From Mucilaginibacter tundrae (GTDB taxonomy: Bacteria; Bacteroidota; Bacteroidia; Sphingobacteriales; Sphingobacteriaceae): 64,000 bases of DNA. The position numbers were made by a program, and so were the translations under genes. Location of the stretch: NCBI RefSeq assembly GCF_013408825.1, contig NZ_JACCBZ010000004.1:369716-433715 (forward strand). Direction: 5' to 3'. Shown here piece by piece: positions 1-8,209 of the stretch. Each line of letters begins with the position of its first letter. Positions within the stretch are counted from its first letter, which is position 1. The notes under the pieces are model-generated. The model was not told the DNA's origin. It did not search any database and saw only the letters and a list, made by a program, of their open reading frames with translations.

Positions 1-220
1 CCCATCGTGTTGATACGCTATTAATATAAATAGTGTAGAAGGATATTTGTAAGGCGATTTATAAGTACTGACAAACTACTGTCAGCACTTATCTCAAATC
101 GCCTTGTGATCAGATCGTGTTGGCCCATCGTGTTGATACGCTATTAATATAAATAGTGTAGAAGGATATTTGTAAGGCGATTTATAAGTACTGACAAACT
201 ACTGTCAGCACTTATCTCAA
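1..220. repeat. Tandem direct repeat (2 copies, 123-bp period) with hairpin
   Basis: Bases 1-97 recur identically at 124-220. Each copy carries an inverted repeat: 61-73 pairs with 80-92 around a 6-nt loop (one mismatch). In copy 1 an outer stem also forms, 51-60 with 96-105. Copy 2 loses the right outer arm because identity stops at 220. The array begins at base 1, so it may extend upstream. It lies just before a secreted hydrolase gene and could be a duplicated terminator of the upstream gene or a mobile hairpin element. No coding sequence was seen. Confidence 0.85.
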
Positions 221-257
221 TTTATGTGCTTAAATTTGGAGGGATTAAACCAACTAT

Positions 258-2039
258 ATGTCAAAATTTAAGTCTACCAAATTATTGTTTGTTTTATGCG
301 GATGCCTGCTATCATTCGTCACCAACGCAAAACCAATAATTTATATTAACCAGATTGCTTTTAACAGCGATGCACCCAAGGTTGCATTAATTGGAGATGA
401 TGAAGTTTATACGGATAATTTAAAGTTTACCTTGCTATCAATAAATACCCATAAGATAGTTTTTACTGGTAAGCTCGGGCGCGAGATGCAAATAAACGAA
501 TGGGCACCTCGTAAACATTTTTACAAAGCTGATTTTAGCGCCTTTACACAAGCCGGTAAATATCGTTTATCCATAACGCTATCAGGCAAAACATATACAT
601 CAGATGCATTTAATATTGGTGTTAATGAGTTAGCTAAACTCACTATTCCATCGGTTATACATTATTACCATAAACAACGGGCAAATACGCCTGCTGAACT
701 TGCTGCTGATGCAAAAATGAAACTTTTTGGCAGCGATAAAACAGTTGATGTTCATGGTGGGTGGTGTGATGCCTCTGGCGATGTAAGCAAATACTTTTCG
801 CATCTGGCTTATGCCAATTTTATGTCACCACAACAAACGCCGCTGGTTACCTGGTCAATGATTAGTGCCGATGACGCCATCCCCGGCTTATTAACTAAAC
901 TAGGCGTAAAGGATTCGTTAGAAAATGAGGCTTTATGGGGTGCTGATTATATGATGCGCTCGTTATCAGATAGTGATTATTTCTATATGACCGTATTTAG
1001 TTATTTTAATAAAGATCCCAATACACGAAGAATAGTGGGATTACATGCCAACAGTGTAACCACTAATGAGTATCAATGCGCATTCCGAGAGGGTGGTGGC
1101 ATGGCGATAGCCGCACTAGCCCGTGTTTCTCGATGGAAAAAACATGGCGATTTTACCTCAAAACAATATTTGAATGGTGCAGAACGTGCTTTTGGACATC
1201 TACTTATCTACAACACTAAATATGATGATGATCACAAAGAAAATATAATTGATGATTATTGCGCTTTAATGGCGGCTACCGAGCTTTGGATAACTACAAA
1301 CAAAAGTATCTACAAGTTAGAGGCTCGGAAAAGGGCCCATCATTTAGCCAAACGTTTATCAAAGGCAGGGTATTTTATTGCTGACGATGGTACACGACCA
1401 TACTGGCATGCTTCGGATGCTGGTTTGCCAATTATTGCTCTTGCAAGGTATCTGACAATAGAAAAAGATCCCGTTTATCGATCAGCTGCATTGCAAACTA
1501 TTAAAATAGCATTGGATTATGAGTTGAAAATAACCAACGAGGTTAGCAACCCATTTGGCTATGCGAGGCAAACGTTCCGGTATAGGGATAGCATTAAAAA
1601 CGGGTTCTTCATACCGCATGATAATGAAACCGGTTGGTGGTGGCAGGGCGAAAATGCCCGCTTAAGTTCATTGGCTAGCGCTGCTATAATTGGTTCAAGG
1701 TTGGTTTATAATTCTCCCAATCAAATCAAACAAAAAAAAGCTTTAATGGCGTTTGCCTATAACCAAATCAACTGGATTTTGGGTGAAAACTCATATGAAG
1801 TTTGCTTTATGTATAAGTTCGGAAAGAACAATGTGCCTTATATGCATTCAAACTTTGGCCATGGTTCCGAACGCGGTGGAATCTCCAATGGAATTACCGG
1901 TAAAGAAGGTAATGCCGACGGCAGTGGTATTGATTACAAAACTGAGGACTCTGGCAACGAATGGCGATGGACAGAACAATGGATCCCACATGCGGCCTGG
2001 TACTTACAAGCCGTGGCTGCAATGGCAGAAGTAAAGTAA
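258..2039 (+). CDS. Secreted glycoside hydrolase family 9 (endoglucanase-type)
   Basis: Predicted to hydrolyse beta-1,4-glucan or related glycans after export. Residues 1-24 form a signal peptide. Residues about 26-115 match the Ig-like CelD_N domain that precedes many GH9 catalytic domains; the rest is the (alpha/alpha)6 barrel. The motif GGWCDASGD gives the Asp pair (D171, D175), and GNEWRWTEQW near the C terminus supplies the acid candidate E568. Length (593 aa) is normal for the family. No SusC/SusD pair adjoins, so this is a stand-alone enzyme. Its last codons form half of a palindrome shared with the converging downstream gene. Exact substrate cannot be told from sequence. Confidence 0.9.
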   Translation: MSKFKSTKLLFVLCGCLLSFVTNAKPIIYINQIAFNSDAPKVALIGDDEVYTDNLKFTLLSINTHKIVFTGKLGREMQINEWAPRKHFYKADFSAFTQAGKYRLSITLSGKTYTSDAFNIGVNELAKLTIPSVIHYYHKQRANTPAELAADAKMKLFGSDKTVDVHGGWCDASGDVSKYFSHLAYANFMSPQQTPLVTWSMISADDAIPGLLTKLGVKDSLENEALWGADYMMRSLSDSDYFYMTVFSYFNKDPNTRRIVGLHANSVTTNEYQCAFREGGGMAIAALARVSRWKKHGDFTSKQYLNGAERAFGHLLIYNTKYDDDHKENIIDDYCALMAATELWITTNKSIYKLEARKRAHHLAKRLSKAGYFIADDGTRPYWHASDAGLPIIALARYLTIEKDPVYRSAALQTIKIALDYELKITNEVSNPFGYARQTFRYRDSIKNGFFIPHDNETGWWWQGENARLSSLASAAIIGSRLVYNSPNQIKQKKALMAFAYNQINWILGENSYEVCFMYKFGKNNVPYMHSNFGHGSERGGISNGITGKEGNADGSGIDYKTEDSGNEWRWTEQWIPHAAWYLQAVAAMAEVK

Positions 2040-2061
2040 TATTATTTACTTTACTTCTGCC
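2024..2061. terminator. Bidirectional hairpin made of two converging coding ends
   Basis: Bases 2024-2039 and 2046-2061 are perfect reverse complements (16 bp) around the 6-nt loop 2040-2045. Each arm contains the last codons and the TAA stop of one gene, so both proteins end in Ala-Glu-Val-Lys. The hairpin probably ends transcription in both directions, although it lacks a long T-tract. Confidence 0.75.
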
Positions 2062-3710
2062 AGGTATTTATGCACAAAGCTGATAGCCATAGAGCCCTCT
2101 CCAACTGCCGCCGCCACACGGTTCATGGCACCTGAACGTACATCGCCGGCGGCAAAAATGCCGGGGCAACTTGTTTCCAACAAATAGGGGTCGCGGGATT
2201 CTTTCCAGATTTTGTTGAAATCATCATAAACCTTTAAATCCCTACCGGTTTCTAAAAAACCTTTGTCATCTTTTATAATATCTAACTGTATCCATTCGGT
2301 AAAAGGTTTCGCTCCAATAAAAATGTAAAGAGCAGCGGCTGGGCATGTTTGCTGTTCATTAGTATCAATGTTGTTTAATACAAGCTCCTGTAGTTGTTCA
2401 TCACCCTTAGCTTCAATAACCTCCATTCGGCCACGTACAAATATGTTTTTTGTTTCATTTATTTGATCAATAAGATAAGCCGACATAGTGCTGGATAAGT
2501 CTGTTTTACGCACTAAGATGTACACCTTGCTTGCAAATTTTGATAAGTACATAGCAGCCTGCCCAGCAGAATTGCCGCCACCTACCACATAAACTTCTTT
2601 GTCTTTGCATGCGGTAGCCTCCGTCATTGCAGCACCATAATAAATACCTGCACCAGTAAAGTCGGGTATGCCTTTGGTGTCCAATCTACGATAGTCAACA
2701 CCGGTGGTAATAATAATACTGCGGGTATCTATACAGTTGCCGTCTTCTAGCATTATTTTTTTGTACCCATCTTTTTGTAGGATAGAGTTTACAGACCGGG
2801 GAGATAAAAATTCAGTGCCTAGCCGTGTAGCCTGCGTCATGGCACGCCGGGTAAGTTCTGAACCACTAATTCCGGTAGGAAAACCCAGATAATTTTCTAT
2901 CCTGCTACTGGTACCAGCCTGGCCGCCCGGTGCACGGCGCTCAATCATCAATGTTTTTAACCCTTCCGATGCGCCATAAACACCGGCTGCAAGTCCCGCG
3001 GGTCCCGCACCGATAATTACCACGTCGTACATGTCATTTTTAAGCTCCGGATTAAGCCCAATCTTATCAGCTATTTGGGCAATAGTAGGCTTAACTAGGT
3101 GCGAACCATCTTCAAAAAACACAACTGGCAAATCTTTAAGGGTAAGATTATTAAGCGCTAGTTTTTCCTCAGCCTTTTCTTTAAGTTGCACATCAAACCA
3201 TTGATAGGGTATTAAATTACCAGCAAGAAAATCCTTAATATCATGCGATAATCCTGAATATTGATAACCCAGCACTTTTATTCCTTTAAAGTCAGGTTGA
3301 TAAGTGCTTAACCAATCATCTAACAAGCCATCAACCACCGGGTAAAGTTTTTCCTCTGGAGGATCCCATGGTTTAACCAGGTAATAATCCAGTTGAACAG
3401 TATTAATTGCTTTAATAGCTGCGTCGGTATCAGAGTAAGCAGTAATTAATACCCTTTTAGCATTAGGGTAATATTTTATCGCTTTCTCCAAAAAATCTAC
3501 ACCCTCCATTTCAGGCATGCGTTGATCTGACAGATACATGGCAACGGTTTCGCCTTTATTTTTTAACTCAAGCAAACTGTCGAATGCTTCCTGTATTATG
3601 GTGGTGCTTAAAATACGGTAGGTATCACGATATTTGTTTTTCAAGTCGCGTGTAAGTGCCCGTAATACATGGGCATCATCGTCAATACAAAATATAATAG
3701 GGAGACTCAT
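2046..3710 (-). CDS. Receiver domain fused to thioredoxin-reductase-like FAD oxidoreductase
   Basis: Residues 1-125 are a CheY-like receiver with acidic D10-D12, phosphoacceptor D62 (SDQRMPEMEG) and K113. A linker of about 100 residues follows. From 228 on there is a TrxB-like pyridine nucleotide-disulfide oxidoreductase: GAGPAG (234-239) for FAD, VVGGGNSAG for NAD(P)H and GIFAAGDVR near the end. The CxxC redox pair of true thioredoxin reductases is missing; the equivalent stretch reads GIYYGAAMTEATACKDK. It therefore probably passes electrons by another route or is a phosphorylation-gated flavoprotein. It follows the sensor kinase gene by 24 nt on the same strand, forming a two-component operon. 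Confidence 0.88.
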   Translation of the reverse strand: MSLPIIFCIDDDAHVLRALTRDLKNKYRDTYRILSTTIIQEAFDSLLELKNKGETVAMYLSDQRMPEMEGVDFLEKAIKYYPNAKRVLITAYSDTDAAIKAINTVQLDYYLVKPWDPPEEKLYPVVDGLLDDWLSTYQPDFKGIKVLGYQYSGLSHDIKDFLAGNLIPYQWFDVQLKEKAEEKLALNNLTLKDLPVVFFEDGSHLVKPTIAQIADKIGLNPELKNDMYDVVIIGAGPAGLAAGVYGASEGLKTLMIERRAPGGQAGTSSRIENYLGFPTGISGSELTRRAMTQATRLGTEFLSPRSVNSILQKDGYKKIMLEDGNCIDTRSIIITTGVDYRRLDTKGIPDFTGAGIYYGAAMTEATACKDKEVYVVGGGNSAGQAAMYLSKFASKVYILVRKTDLSSTMSAYLIDQINETKNIFVRGRMEVIEAKGDEQLQELVLNNIDTNEQQTCPAAALYIFIGAKPFTEWIQLDIIKDDKGFLETGRDLKVYDDFNKIWKESRDPYLLETSCPGIFAAGDVRSGAMNRVAAAVGEGSMAISFVHKYLAEVK

Positions 3711-3734
3711 TTGATTTTTGTTGTAAGTGAAATA

Positions 3735-5135
3735 TTATCCATCAATCGGAAAACAAACAATAAAGGCTGTTCTGCCGGGTACAGATTGTACTTTGATAGA
3801 ACCACGATGTTGTTTTACAATCCGGCTTACCACATCCAGGCCAAGTCCGGTTCCTTTACCAATTTCCTTGGTAGTAAAAAAGGGATCAAATATTTGTGAA
3901 CGATATTCTTCGGGGATACCCGCGCCATTATCAATTATAGATACTTCTACAAATGTCCCGTCTTTTAATGTTTTAATTTCTAAAATGCCTTTCACGGTTC
4001 CTTCCATAGCATCCAATGCGTTATCCATTAAATTAGTCCAAACCTGGTTAAGTTCGCCTATCATGGCTTTCACTGGTGGGAGGGTAGTATCAAAATTCTT
4101 TACTATCTGTATGTTGTTTTTATGGATTTTATGATGAAGCATAGTTAGCGTATTTTTTATCCCACTGTGGATATCGGCATATTGCTTATCATGTCCCTGA
4201 TCCATGTGGGTGAAATTCTTTACCGAGCCAACCAAATCGGTAATCCGGCGCGATGCTTCTTCAATATCGGTTACCATTTTTTCGGTTACCATATTGCTAT
4301 TTATCCAGTTCATGATTTGCGAAATATAATCAGTCGGGATATGCTGTTTAAAAGCTTCAGCATCGCTTACTTCAAAACCAAATTCTACAAAGTTTTCTGA
4401 AATTTCAGCCGCGTTCTTTACCTCATGCGCATCCATCCATTCAATCATTTCATCTTCTAGTTCGCTGCGCTCCATCATGGTTAATGTGCGTTGTTTTTTA
4501 TCGTTTAAAACAACTCTAAGCATATCATTCACTATGTCGACCTGCTCTACGGTCATCTTCATTTCAATGATCTCTTTAAACGTCTTGGGTGCGCTTAGCA
4601 AATGTTGTTTAAGAGATGCCGCGCCCCGAACGATGGCTGATGCCGGGTTATTTAATTCATGAGCCAAGCCGGCGGACAATTTACCTAACGCCATCATTTT
4701 TTCACTTTGCTGCTGTAGGGTTGTAAAGTCGCGTATGCGGCTGGCCATAACATGCACTAACGCTTGTGTTAATTCGAAATGAGAGGTAATCATCTCATGC
4801 ATTTTTGTTGCCGGGAAGCTAAGTAACTGGGTTTCTTCTACGGCTTTAGCAAAGCTCGGTGCCGATTTTGCTCTCGAAAAAGGCAGATAACCTGAAACGG
4901 TTTGTGCTTCAAAAACGGAAATTTCGCGGGTTTCGCTATTTTGTACCATGTACATGCTTACCCTGCCACTAATAATAATATTTGTTGCGTTAATTGCTTG
5001 CCCAGGTTGAAACATAAATTCACCCTCCGGTAAAATGCGTTGCTCGCTATTGTCAATTAACCATTTCAGTTGTTCCAGTGGAACTTCTTTAAGCGCTTCA
5101 AAAGATTGAAGTAATTCCGGAGTTACATTAACCAT
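3735..5135 (-). CDS. Histidine kinase with N-terminal Crp-like sensor domain
   Basis: Residues about 10-120 resemble a cyclic-nucleotide-binding (Crp-type) beta-roll, followed by a helix and a HisKA motif LSAGLAHELNNP with H159 as phosphorylation site. The C terminus is an HATPase domain with MDNALDAMEG (N box), DNGAGIPEEY (G1) and GKGTGLGLDVV (G2). No transmembrane segment is visible, so the sensor is cytoplasmic. It is the first gene of an operon with the receiver/reductase fusion, its obvious partner. The ligand of the Crp-like domain is unknown; a redox or nucleotide signal is inference from the partner. Confidence 0.88.
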   Translation of the reverse strand: MVNVTPELLQSFEALKEVPLEQLKWLIDNSEQRILPEGEFMFQPGQAINATNIIISGRVSMYMVQNSETREISVFEAQTVSGYLPFSRAKSAPSFAKAVEETQLLSFPATKMHEMITSHFELTQALVHVMASRIRDFTTLQQQSEKMMALGKLSAGLAHELNNPASAIVRGAASLKQHLLSAPKTFKEIIEMKMTVEQVDIVNDMLRVVLNDKKQRTLTMMERSELEDEMIEWMDAHEVKNAAEISENFVEFGFEVSDAEAFKQHIPTDYISQIMNWINSNMVTEKMVTDIEEASRRITDLVGSVKNFTHMDQGHDKQYADIHSGIKNTLTMLHHKIHKNNIQIVKNFDTTLPPVKAMIGELNQVWTNLMDNALDAMEGTVKGILEIKTLKDGTFVEVSIIDNGAGIPEEYRSQIFDPFFTTKEIGKGTGLGLDVVSRIVKQHRGSIKVQSVPGRTAFIVCFPIDG

Positions 5136-5236
5136 AGTATGAAGATAGGTAAAAGATCACTTAAGAACAATTTCGAATGTGTTAGCTAATGTGAATTTTA
5201 TGAATTTGTCATCCCTGGCTAATAATTGCTTTTAAT

Positions 5237-5283
5237 GGAATGATTGTTCCAAAATGAATGTATATTTGCGGAACGATTATTCC
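5237..5283 (+). promoter_or_regulatory. Twin TetR-type operator flanking a promoter
   Basis: Two 14-bp quasi-palindromes, GGAATGATTGTTCC (5237-5250) and GGAACGATTATTCC (5270-5283), lie 33 bp apart. Site 1 reverse-complemented matches site 2 at 12 of 14 positions. Between them sits TATATTTG (5261-5268), matching the Bacteroidota -7 element TAnnTTTG. They precede an SDR gene followed by a TetR gene, so autorepression of the operon by that TetR protein is the simplest reading. Confidence 0.7.
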
Positions 5284-5309
5284 AAATATAAAAAGTAATC
5301 ATAACAATA

Positions 5310-6059
5310 ATGAAAAAATTAGAAAATAAAGTAGCTGTTATAACAGGAGCATCAAAAGGTATTGGTGCAGGTATTGCCAAACATTTAGCTGCAGCAGGTG
5401 CAAGTGTAGTTGTAAATTATTCATCAGCAAAAGAAGGTGCAGATAAAGTAGTTGCAGAAATAACAGCCAAAGGTGGAAAAGCCGTAGCGGTACAGGCCAA
5501 CGTATCAAACGAAGCTGATATTATTCGCTTATTTGAAGAAACAAAAAAGGCATTTGGCCAGGTTGACATCCTTGTGAACAACGCGGGTGTTTACCAGTTT
5601 GGCGGAATAGAAGAAATTACAGCAGCTGATTTCCACAAACAATTTGATACCAATGTACTCGGCCTATTATTGACTACACAAGGAGCCCTAAAGAATTTCA
5701 ATGTAAATGGTGGCAGTATCATCAATATCGGTTCCGTTGTTAGTAATATCGCGCCTCCGGGTAGTTCGATTTATACCGCTACAAAAGGCGCTGTTGATGC
5801 GATTACCCATGTATTGGCAAAAGAACTTGGCAGCAAAAAAATTCGTGTGAACTCCATTAATCCGGGTATGGTGGAAACCGAAGGCACACATACTGCAGGT
5901 TTTATTGGCAGCGACTTTGAAAAAGAACAATCACGTACCGCACCACTTGGCCGTATTGGTCAGCCTGATGATATAGCTGATGTGGCTGTATTCCTTGCAT
6001 CTGAAGACTCACGCTGGTTAACAGGCGAAATATTGCTTGCAGGTGGTGGCGTAAGGTAA
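5310..6059 (+). CDS. SDR family oxidoreductase
   Basis: Classical short-chain dehydrogenase/reductase of 249 aa. It has the Rossmann TGxxxGxG motif (TGASKGIG, from residue 12), NNAG in the middle, catalytic S142, Y155 and K159 (YTATK), and PGMVET after them. These enzymes reduce carbonyls or oxidise alcohols with NAD(P)H; the substrate is not predictable here, and FabG-like or glucose-dehydrogenase-like names would be guesses. The TetR gene follows 71 nt downstream, and twin operators precede it. The arrangement suggests an inducible detoxification enzyme controlled by its own repressor. Confidence 0.9.
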   Translation: MKKLENKVAVITGASKGIGAGIAKHLAAAGASVVVNYSSAKEGADKVVAEITAKGGKAVAVQANVSNEADIIRLFEETKKAFGQVDILVNNAGVYQFGGIEEITAADFHKQFDTNVLGLLLTTQGALKNFNVNGGSIINIGSVVSNIAPPGSSIYTATKGAVDAITHVLAKELGSKKIRVNSINPGMVETEGTHTAGFIGSDFEKEQSRTAPLGRIGQPDDIADVAVFLASEDSRWLTGEILLAGGGVR

Positions 6060-6093
6060 TCCTTACTACTTTAATAGAAAATAATTAAAAATG

Positions 6094-6123
6094 AATAGCT
6101 TTGCTTTAATTAGCAAGGCTATT
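6094..6123 (+). promoter_or_regulatory. Hairpin directly before the TetR gene
   Basis: AATAGCTTTGCT (6094-6105) pairs with AGCAAGGCTATT (6112-6123) around a 6-nt loop, with one G-U pair. It ends 7 nt before the ATG at 6131 and has no T-tract. It may attenuate readthrough from the SDR gene or mask initiation of the repressor gene. Confidence 0.5.
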
Positions 6124-6130
6124 CCCGATT

Positions 6131-6712
6131 ATGGCAAGAACAAAAGATTTTGATGAGAATGAGGTACTGTGCAAAGCGATCCAAATTTTTTGGCACAAAG
6201 GGTACAATGGTACGTCTATGCAGGACCTGGTAGATGGGTTGGGCATCAGCAGGTCGAGTTTGTATGATACTTATACCGATAAACACACTTTGTTTGTAAA
6301 AGCCCTGGAAAGTTATCAAGATACCGGTGCGGGTAAAATTCAGGAAATTATCAACAACTCCGGATCAGCAAAAGCAACCATAAAACAATTATTAGAATTT
6401 GTTATCAATGAATTGCTTGGCGATAAACAACAGAAAGGTTGCTTTATGGTGAACGCCGAAGTTGAAGTAGCTCCCCATGATGCGGAAATAAATGACCTGG
6501 TTTGCAAAAACGACCAGCAAATGGAAGACGCGTTTTACTTAGTGATCAAAAAAGGCCAAGATAGCGGGGAGATTAAAAAGGATCAGGATGCGAGAGCATT
6601 ATCACGGTTTATCTTTAATACCGTGAAAGGCATACGGGTAACGGCTAAATCTACAAGCGACAGGACTGTATTTGATGATATTATTAAATTGACGGTATTG
6701 GCTCTTGATTAG
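6131..6712 (+). CDS. TetR/AcrR family transcriptional regulator
   Basis: 193 aa with an N-terminal helix-turn-helix typical of TetR: ALFxxKGYxxTS-like stretch (IQIFWHKGYNGTSMQDL), then LGISRSSLYDTYTDK (about residues 37-51). The C-terminal ligand-binding half contains two Cys and resembles regulators of SDR or reductase genes. It lies downstream of the SDR gene on the same strand, and twin palindromes upstream of that gene are likely its operators. Ligand unknown. Confidence 0.9.
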   Translation: MARTKDFDENEVLCKAIQIFWHKGYNGTSMQDLVDGLGISRSSLYDTYTDKHTLFVKALESYQDTGAGKIQEIINNSGSAKATIKQLLEFVINELLGDKQQKGCFMVNAEVEVAPHDAEINDLVCKNDQQMEDAFYLVIKKGQDSGEIKKDQDARALSRFIFNTVKGIRVTAKSTSDRTVFDDIIKLTVLALD

Positions 6713-6729
6713 TACACCAAAACTGCCTA

Positions 6730-6781
6730 AAAACACAAAAGCGGAATAAAGTAATTTGCTCTTATTCCGCTTTTGTGTTTT
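6730..6781. terminator. Bidirectional terminator between converging genes
   Basis: A 20-bp perfect stem (6730-6749 with 6762-6781) with 12-nt loop, A-rich on one side and T-rich on the other, sits between the TetR gene and the converging lipoprotein gene. Confidence 0.85.
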
Positions 6782-6793
6782 TCATTTACCCTG

Positions 6794-8182
6794 TTAATGT
6801 TGATTGCCTGTGCCATCAACCTGGTAACAACCCAAATCTTTTCCGGGCGGCGTAATTTCTGTTGCGCCATATACTTTGTCAATAGGTACTACAACTAATG
6901 GTTGAATTGAAGTGTTCCCTTTGCCAATAAGCGGGGATTGTACCTGTAAATGAAAATTAAAATTACCAATGTACCTGATGCCATCTAACGGGATTTCACC
7001 AGTTACAGGTAATGGATAATTTACAAATAAAGGATCGTTTTGTTGCACTACCGGGGCACCGTTATAAGCAGCGCCTAATGTATAATTTGCAGGCAAATAT
7101 GTTGTCGGTGCAGGTATATCGGTAGGTTGAGGCTTAGCAAGGTAGCCAACAGGGTAAAACTGGTTTGCAACAGATAGGGAGTCGGCGTACTGGTAGTTAT
7201 TCCCATACTTAAGATTGGCAGTATCCGGGGTAGGGTTTACGCCAACCCTGTATCCGTATTTACAATTTACAACCGCATTGTTATAGTACATGCCTTTTGC
7301 ACCCTGTTCAAAAGAAACACTGCCACCGTGGCCAACCTGTATCTGCAAAAAACCGCCATTTACAAAAGTAGAGTTATACATTACAATGTTTGTTTGAGGC
7401 GCGCCCACAGGTATATTTTTATTGGCAACCCTTTGTCCGTTTGAAGCAGTGCCAATAAACATATTATAAGCCATTGTACCAACCGTACCACCAGCAACGT
7501 TAATACAATCACCATCACTCGGGCCTGCTTTTTCAAAGGTATTACGCATAATATCAATTTTGCCACTATAAATGTGTACACAATCATTAGTTGATCCGTA
7601 AAACCATGAATCTTCCATTATAAAACAGCCATTATAATTTTGAAAGATAACAGAATAGTTGTTGGTGGCAGTTAACCCTACGGCTGCAGCTACAGTTGGC
7701 CCATAAGCCGCGCCAGTAAATTCAACATGCGTCCATTTAATTACCATTAGCTTACAGCTGGCTGTTGCCAATATACCTTTCCAGGTTCCTGCATAAGCAG
7801 GGTCGCTGGCCGGGGCTATGCCGGGTGTGCTGATTTTGGCAATACCCTGAACTGTGAGCCAGTTAGGATTAGCCTGTGTCCCCAAACTTATAAAAGTACC
7901 TTCAACAATAATGCCTGCCTGGTTGGTTGCGTATACTGTTACTCCTGGCTGAATGATCAGCGTATCAGTTGGCAAAACATACACATCGGCACCCAAAATA
8001 TAGGTTTTACCACTCAGCATGGTTCCTTTAATATTACCGCTTAAAGGCGCGGCATCACTTATGGGGCTTGCGGGTGGCGGCATGTATGTATATACATTGG
8101 AATGTTCAGTATTCCATTTTTTGCAGCCAAAAAAGCTTATGGCAATAATAATTAAAAAAACGGGGAGTAATATCTTCTTCAT
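6794..8182 (-). CDS. Beta-helix surface lipoprotein (partner of TonB receptor)
   Basis: 462 aa. The N terminus is a lipoprotein signal with lipobox ISFFGC (Cys20). The body shows repeated short beta strands of a right-handed parallel beta-helix, with Asn/Gly-rich turns and the ending SPLIGKGN...DLGCYQ often seen in such proteins and pectate-lyase-like folds. It starts 27 nt after the TonB-dependent receptor gene, so the two are co-transcribed. It may capture or trim a ligand for the receptor. No catalytic residues can be assigned, and it is not a SusD homologue. Confidence 0.75.
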   Translation of the reverse strand: MKKILLPVFLIIIAISFFGCKKWNTEHSNVYTYMPPPASPISDAAPLSGNIKGTMLSGKTYILGADVYVLPTDTLIIQPGVTVYATNQAGIIVEGTFISLGTQANPNWLTVQGIAKISTPGIAPASDPAYAGTWKGILATASCKLMVIKWTHVEFTGAAYGPTVAAAVGLTATNNYSVIFQNYNGCFIMEDSWFYGSTNDCVHIYSGKIDIMRNTFEKAGPSDGDCINVAGGTVGTMAYNMFIGTASNGQRVANKNIPVGAPQTNIVMYNSTFVNGGFLQIQVGHGGSVSFEQGAKGMYYNNAVVNCKYGYRVGVNPTPDTANLKYGNNYQYADSLSVANQFYPVGYLAKPQPTDIPAPTTYLPANYTLGAAYNGAPVVQQNDPLFVNYPLPVTGEIPLDGIRYIGNFNFHLQVQSPLIGKGNTSIQPLVVVPIDKVYGATEITPPGKDLGCYQVDGTGNQH

Positions 8183-8209
8183 TTTTTGATAATGTTATAT
8201 GGAACTTTA

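Noticed and set aside
1..220. Possible CRISPR array
   Set aside because: Only two copies of a long 97-bp unit are seen, with a hairpin and no regular short repeats or spacers.
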